DNA of 10,122 nt from Gemmatimonadota bacterium (GTDB lineage: Bacteria > GCA-2686955): assembly GCA_002686955.1 (NCBI GenBank), contig NYZA01000128.1, positions 1 through 10,122 of the forward strand. The letters are read 5' to 3'. The translations under genes were made by a program, and so were the position numbers. Positions 5,956 to 10,122 of this stretch are shown here, piece after piece (positions within the stretch are counted from its first letter, which is position 1; each line of letters starts with the position of its first letter). The notes under the pieces are model-generated. The model ran no database searches, was not told where the DNA came from, and was given only the letters and a program-made list of their open reading frames with translations.

Positions 5956-8571
5956 ATGAGAACGAGCGGCGATGTCCGGCGGCAGTTTCTGAGCTATTTC
6001 GAGAGCAAGGGGCATGTGGTCGTGCCGAGCGCTCCGCTCGTTCCGCACGGCGCCCCGACTTTGCTCTTCAGCAACGCCGGCATGAACCAATTCAAGAACG
6101 TGTTTCTCGGCAACGATGCTCGGGACTACACCCGGGCTACGTCATCGCAGAAATGTGTTCGGGCCGGGGGAAAACACAACGACCTCGAGAATGTCGGACG
6201 AACCGCTCGCCACCACACTTTCTTCGAGATGCTCGGAAATTTCTCGTTCGGCGACTACTTCAAGGAAGAGGCGATCGTCTACGCATGGGAATTGCTGATC
6301 GATCGGTTTTCTCTCGATCGGGAGCGACTCTGGATCACGGTGTTCGAAGAGGATGACGAGGCCGCTGAGCTGTGGAAGAAGATCGCGGGATTGCCCGACG
6401 GACGCATTCAAAAGATGGATGAACGGGACAATTTCTGGGCCATGGGCGAGACCGGCCCCTGTGGGCCCTGTTCCGAGATCCATTACGATTTTGGTGAGGG
6501 GGCGGGGCTCGGCTCTTCGCCCGCGGACCCGAAATCGGATGGGAACCGATTCGTTGAGATCTGGAACCTGGTCTTCATGGAATCGGATCGGGCGGCCGGC
6601 GGCGCGCTCTCACCGCTGCCGCGCCCGTCGATCGATACGGGGATGGGCCTGGAGCGGATGTGTTGCGCCTTGCAGGGGGTCACAACGACCTGGCAAACCG
6701 ACCTTTTCGCTTCGCTTTTCTCGGGGATTTCGGAACTGGTTGGAGAGCCTTATCGGCCTGATATCGAGGAAGGATTCTATTTCCGGGTCATCGCCGACCA
6801 CATCCGAACGGCGTCGTTTCTGGTCGCGGACAATGTCTTCCCGTCGAACGAGTGGCGTGGCTATGTTCTCCGGCGAATCTTGCGCCGCGCCATCAGCCAC
6901 TCGTATTTCCTTGGGCTTCGAGAGCCGGCGCTTCATCGGCTGGTCGCCAACGTGGTCGAATCGATGGGCGAGGCCTACCCGGAGCTCGGTGAGCGTGCCG
7001 ACCACATCGAGCGGATCGTGCGCGCCGAAGAGGAGGGCTTCGGTCGCACACTCGAACGAGGAATCGACAATTTGGAACGTTGGCTCGACCGCGAGGGCGG
7101 AGATCAGCTCGACGGCGCCACCGCCTTTAGGCTCTCCGATACCGACGGTCTGCCCGTCGACGTGATTCAAGAGATCGCGCAGAAGAGGTCGATCTCCGTC
7201 GATATGGTGGGGTTCGAGGCCCACTTGGAAGCGCAGCGAGCCCGGTCGCGCGCCGCCGCCAAGTTAGGCGCGGTGGCCATGGAGGGGTTCGAATGGAACG
7301 AGCTGGAACCTGGCGAGGGCTCGGGCTTCTGTGGCTACGAAAAGGAGAAAACGGATTCTCGCGCCTTGCGTTGGCGGAAGGAAGGCAGCGACGAGATTTG
7401 GATCGTGCTCGAAGAGACACCTTTCTATGCCGAGTCCGGAGGGCAAGTTGGTGATACAGGCATGATAACCGGCGACTCCTGGAGTCTGAGTGTCGGCAAC
7501 ACTTTCTACATAGAGAAGATGATTGTTCACTCAGGCCGCCTTGAAGGAGATGGGCCAAGCGCTGGAGCGAACGGCGTCGTCGCAGAGGTGGACGGAAAGC
7601 GACGCGACGATATAAAGCGCAACCATACCGCGACACATTTGTTACAAAGCTATCTGCGCACGAATCTGGGCGAGCACGTGAACCAAGCGGGATCGCTCGT
7701 CGCTCCGGATCGGCTGCGTTTCGACTTCACGCACTACGAAGCTGTATCGAAGGAAGAGCTGACACGTATCGAGCGAGACGTAAACGAAGCGATCATGAGC
7801 GGACATGCGGTGAGCCCGCGAACAATGAAGTATGACGAGGCCATCGAAGGCGGCGCTACGGCTCTTTTCGGGGAGAAGTACGGAGACGAGGTACGGGTTG
7901 TGCGAATCGGGGACGGCGTCAGCGCCGAGCTCTGCGCTGGAACACACTGTCGCTTCACGGGAGAGATCGGACCATTTCTTCTATTGTCGGAAGGGGGCAT
8001 TGCGGCCGGCGTCAGGCGAGTCCAGGCGCTGACGGGGCGGGCCGCGCTCGATCACTTTCAGCTGTCCCGCGGAAGCCTCGAAGAGACCGCGACGATGCTC
8101 AAGGCGGGGATCGAAGAAGTTCCCGGGCGGGTCGAGACCTTGCTCACGCAGAATCGGCAGCTGAGCAAGAGGATCGACGAGCTGCAGATCGAGGCCGCGA
8201 GCGGCTCGGCGAATCAGGCCCTTCAGACCGATACTTGGGAGGGGCTGGAATTCGTCTGCGGCGTCGTGGAGGGATTCACGAGTGTGCCGGCGTTTCGGGA
8301 TTTTGTAGATCGTGAGCGGAAAAGCCGTTCGGGCACGATCGGAACCGTAGTGGACGACAAACCAGTGGTCATTTCGTTCCTGAACGACGCCGGAATCGCG
8401 GCCGGCCTGAACGCGAGCCCTTTGGCCAAGGAGCTTGGTGGATTGATGGGGGGTGGAGGCGGTGGCAAGCCGCAAATGGCGCAATCCGGCGGGAAAGACG
8501 CGTCACGCCTTCCCGAGGTGATCGCAATGGCGAGAAATCGATGGAGGGCTGCTACGGGGGAAGCGAGATGA
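5956..8571 (+). CDS. alaS: Alanine--tRNA ligase
   Basis: Full-length class II alanyl-tRNA synthetase (871 aa; E. coli 876), which charges tRNA-Ala in the cytoplasm and hydrolyses mischarged Ser/Gly. The aminoacylation core (1 to about 240) includes FSNAGMNQFKNVFLG (38-52), ARHHTFFEMLGNFSFGDYFK (84-103) and DTGMGLERM (227-235). The editing domain carries the metal-binding H557-x3-H561 and C660-x3-H664. A C-Ala/DHHA1 domain with LGGLMGGGGGGKPQMAQSGG (827-846) closes the protein. CAGGGAGAG (5945-5953) is a good ribosome binding site for the ATG at 5956. One deviation is SDTDGLPVDV (394-403), where most AlaRS have DTYGFPxDL. Codon use between about 7440 and 7870 is less GC-rich (several ATA and a TTA codon) than at the start of the gene. 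The stop overlaps the next gene by 4 nt. Confidence 0.98.
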   Translation: MRTSGDVRRQFLSYFESKGHVVVPSAPLVPHGAPTLLFSNAGMNQFKNVFLGNDARDYTRATSSQKCVRAGGKHNDLENVGRTARHHTFFEMLGNFSFGDYFKEEAIVYAWELLIDRFSLDRERLWITVFEEDDEAAELWKKIAGLPDGRIQKMDERDNFWAMGETGPCGPCSEIHYDFGEGAGLGSSPADPKSDGNRFVEIWNLVFMESDRAAGGALSPLPRPSIDTGMGLERMCCALQGVTTTWQTDLFASLFSGISELVGEPYRPDIEEGFYFRVIADHIRTASFLVADNVFPSNEWRGYVLRRILRRAISHSYFLGLREPALHRLVANVVESMGEAYPELGERADHIERIVRAEEEGFGRTLERGIDNLERWLDREGGDQLDGATAFRLSDTDGLPVDVIQEIAQKRSISVDMVGFEAHLEAQRARSRAAAKLGAVAMEGFEWNELEPGEGSGFCGYEKEKTDSRALRWRKEGSDEIWIVLEETPFYAESGGQVGDTGMITGDSWSLSVGNTFYIEKMIVHSGRLEGDGPSAGANGVVAEVDGKRRDDIKRNHTATHLLQSYLRTNLGEHVNQAGSLVAPDRLRFDFTHYEAVSKEELTRIERDVNEAIMSGHAVSPRTMKYDEAIEGGATALFGEKYGDEVRVVRIGDGVSAELCAGTHCRFTGEIGPFLLLSEGGIAAGVRRVQALTGRAALDHFQLSRGSLEETATMLKAGIEEVPGRVETLLTQNRQLSKRIDELQIEAASGSANQALQTDTWEGLEFVCGVVEGFTSVPAFRDFVDRERKSRSGTIGTVVDDKPVVISFLNDAGIAAGLNASPLAKELGGLMGGGGGGKPQMAQSGGKDASRLPEVIAMARNRWRAATGEAR

Positions 8572-9356
8572 GCAAGCGTAGAGCAGGTCGGCGCTCGTTC
8601 GACGTTTTCGCGGACCGATCGTTGCCGCAACAAAAGGGTGGAGTGTTGCTTCTGGTCGATCCCGATCGCCACCAGATTCCGGAAATCGAAAAACGTGTTT
8701 CTCATGCGGCCGCATCCGGCGTCAAAGCGATCTTGGTCGGGTCCAGCTTCATGGCCTCCGCCGGCTTTCAGAAGACCGTTCGCGCTTGTCGCAAGGCTTG
8801 TGATCTACCGGTCGTCCTCTTTCCCGGGTCCGGCGCTCAGCTCTCCGACGATGCGGACGCCATTCTCTTGCTCTCGCTGATTTCCGGGCGCAACCCGGAG
8901 CTCTTGATCGGCGAACATGTGCGCTTCGCGCCGGCGATCAAGCGCCTCGGGCTCCAGGTGCTGCCGACGGGCTATATGCTGATCGACTCCGGTGGGATCA
9001 CGTCGGTACAGTTCATGAGCAACACGATGCCGCTGCCGAGAGACAAGCCCGATCTTGTGGCGGCACATGCCTTGGCGGGAGAGCTTCTGGGGCTGAAGCT
9101 GATCTATATGGATGCCGGCAGCGGAGCAAAGCAATCGATACCGATAGAGCTGATCCGCGCGGTCGCAAAGACGATCGAGATTCCCCTGATTGTCGGGGGG
9201 GGAGTTCGTTCTCCAAGACAGGTCGAGGCGACTGTAGGAGGAGGAGCCTCTTTTGTCGTGGTCGGAACGGCTATCGAGGAGGCGCCGGATAGATCGGGGC
9301 TTCTTGCTGAGCTGGTCGCCGCCGCGACCGTCTCGCGGCTACTGGTCTCGAGATGA
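8568..9356 (+). CDS. Geranylgeranylglyceryl-phosphate synthase family (GGGPS/PcrB-like)
   Basis: A 262-aa TIM-barrel prenyltransferase of the GGGPS/PcrB family. Members link a polyprenyl diphosphate to sn-glycerol-1-phosphate, giving the first ether bond of archaeal lipids; Bacillus PcrB uses a longer chain and Bacteroidetes members also exist. Visible motifs are LLLVDPDR (27-34, metal-binding Asp), ILVGSSFM (55-62), VVLFPGSGAQLS (82-93), SLISGRNPELLIGEHV (103-118), LPTGYMLIDSGGITSVQFMS (132-151), NTMPLPRDKP (152-161), IYMDAGSGA (179-187), IVGGGVRSP (208-216) and VVGTAIEE (231-238), the last two forming the phosphate-binding sites. The SNTMPLPRDKP and GYxLIxSGG patterns look like the group found in archaea and Bacteroidetes rather than Bacillus PcrB (inference). 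The ATG at 8568 has GGGGGAAG upstream and overlaps the alaS stop as ATGA. It also overlaps DUF523 by ATGA. Chain length and activity cannot be read from sequence. Confidence 0.9.
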   Translation: MSKRRAGRRSFDVFADRSLPQQKGGVLLLVDPDRHQIPEIEKRVSHAAASGVKAILVGSSFMASAGFQKTVRACRKACDLPVVLFPGSGAQLSDDADAILLLSLISGRNPELLIGEHVRFAPAIKRLGLQVLPTGYMLIDSGGITSVQFMSNTMPLPRDKPDLVAAHALAGELLGLKLIYMDAGSGAKQSIPIELIRAVAKTIEIPLIVGGGVRSPRQVEATVGGGASFVVVGTAIEEAPDRSGLLAELVAAATVSRLLVSR

Positions 9357-9820
9357 ACGACCGCGCCGGGCGCACCGACGAGGCCGGACCGGTCATCGTG
9401 AGCGCCTGTCTTCTCGGTGTGCGTTGCCGCTACGACGGCGCCCACTCGGAAGATCGGCCTCTGCGCGAATCCCTGCGTGACCTCCCCGCGGTCGCCATCT
9501 GCCCAGAGGAGTTGGGCGGGTTGCCCACTCCGAGACCCGCCGCTCAGCTGATAGACGGAGAAGGCGACGATGTTTGGAGCGGCAGCGCGCGCGTCGTCCG
9601 TGTTCACGATGGAGAGGATGTGACAAAGGAGTTTAAGCGTGGAGCACACAGGGTGCTGGAGGCCGCTCTCGAATCCAGCGCACAACGGGCGATTCTGAAA
9701 GAAGGCTCGCCCTCCTGTGGATCGTCGCACGTTATGAGAGAAGGGATTCGTGTTAGGGGGCGCGGGGTAACAACAGCGTTATTGCTTGAAAACGGAGTGG
9801 TAGTGGAGGCGGCCGGGTGA
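9353..9820 (+). CDS. DUF523 family protein
   Basis: A 155-aa protein of the DUF523 family, whose biochemical function is not known to me. Conserved blocks are VSACLLGVRCRYDG (16-29), ICPEELGGLPTPRPAAQ (49-65), DGEDVTKEFKRGA (86-98), AILKEGSPSCGSS (113-125) and GRGVTTALLLENG (136-148). The four conserved cysteines are C19, C25, C50 and C122, suggesting a bound metal or a redox role (inference). It is the stand-alone form, without the DUF1722 extension seen in some homologues. It begins with ATG in an ATGA overlap with the GGGPS stop and has only a weak GAG upstream, so coupled translation is likely. Its stop overlaps the next start (GTGA). Nothing in the window shows a functional link to its neighbours beyond the operon. 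Confidence 0.9.
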   Translation: MNDRAGRTDEAGPVIVSACLLGVRCRYDGAHSEDRPLRESLRDLPAVAICPEELGGLPTPRPAAQLIDGEGDDVWSGSARVVRVHDGEDVTKEFKRGAHRVLEAALESSAQRAILKEGSPSCGSSHVMREGIRVRGRGVTTALLLENGVVVEAAG

Positions 9821-10122
9821 GGGCTCTACAGCCGGGCAACAAGGGGATATTGATCGCCTCGATCTTCATTGCGGTTGTTTTGTGGCTCCACATCGCGACA
9901 GAGAGGATCGCCGAGACAGCGATTCGACTTCAGCCTCGAATCATAGGGTTGACGGATGAACAAATTGTAACGGTCTCGCCTCCAGCCAAGTGGAAGCTGC
10001 GGGTCGAAGGAACAGGGAAATCGCTATTGCGCCATTCGACCGACGAGCTTCCGTTGATTATCGACGTATCGGCGCTCGGTGCCGGAATGCATCGCTTTTC
10101 GCCGGTCTCGACGCATCTCGTA
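9817..10122 (+). CDS. YbbR-like membrane-anchored protein, N-terminal part (runs off the window)
   Basis: An open frame of 102 codons without a stop before the window end. It starts with GTG at 9817, overlapping the DUF523 stop as GTGA, with GGAGG (9805-9809) 7 nt upstream. Residues about 9-25 (KGILIASIFIAVVLWLH) form one membrane segment, followed by an ATER stretch and then an extracytoplasmic beta-rich region with the YbbR-repeat pattern: a QPRIIGLTDEQIVTVSPP strand pair, W-K-L-R-V-E-G-TG, then a LIIDVSALGAG block. In many bacteria YbbR-domain proteins are encoded next to the diadenylate cyclase cdaA and glmM and regulate c-di-AMP synthesis. Here the usual cdaA is not directly upstream, where DUF523 sits instead. 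The rest of the gene, and any glmM or cdaA, lie beyond the window. Confidence 0.7.
   Translation, partial: MRALQPGNKGILIASIFIAVVLWLHIATERIAETAIRLQPRIIGLTDEQIVTVSPPAKWKLRVEGTGKSLLRHSTDELPLIIDVSALGAGMHRFSPVSTHLV

Overview
The window is a GC-rich bacterial chromosomal segment (no genome-wide comparison was possible). All recognised genes are on the + strand and are tightly packed into short operons of DNA-repair, translation and membrane-lipid genes. The organism is not certain. A bacterial geranylgeranylglyceryl-phosphate synthase (GGGPS) family gene next to a YbbR-like gene, together with high GC, is most compatible with a high-GC lineage of the FCB superphylum or a related candidate phylum. 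That placement is an inference.

Layout. 1-458: no recognisable gene, one copy of a dispersed repeat. 459-1972: ybaB/ebfC, recR and pgsA, with zero or 4-nt spacing. 1973-3011: a 1.04 kb gap without a credible gene. It holds three more copies of the repeat, a striking 91-nt hairpin (2410-2500) that pairs best as + strand RNA, further stem-loops up to 2781, a terminator-like hairpin (2896-2927), and then pgpA with a TTG start behind a strong AGGAGG. 3012-4728: pgpA and cinA, overlapping. 4729-4871: a short leader with nested inverted repeats before recA. 4872-5936: recA. 5956-10122: alaS, a GGGPS-family gene, a DUF523 gene and the start of a YbbR-like membrane protein. The last four are joined by 4-nt ATGA or GTGA overlaps, so they are probably translationally coupled.

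How the genes fit together. YbaB, RecR, RecA and CinA relate to DNA binding, recombination or competence-associated functions. PgsA and PgpA are consecutive steps of phosphatidylglycerol synthesis, but here they are separated by the repeat-rich gap. The GGGPS homologue would join an isoprenoid chain to sn-glycerol-1-phosphate, the first committed step towards archaeal-type ether lipids. The cell therefore encodes normal bacterial phospholipid genes and possibly an archaeal-type ether lipid step.

The most interesting parts are the intergenic repeat family with its associated hairpin locus (1973-3011) and the GGGPS homologue coupled to alaS. All alignments and pairings were made by eye.
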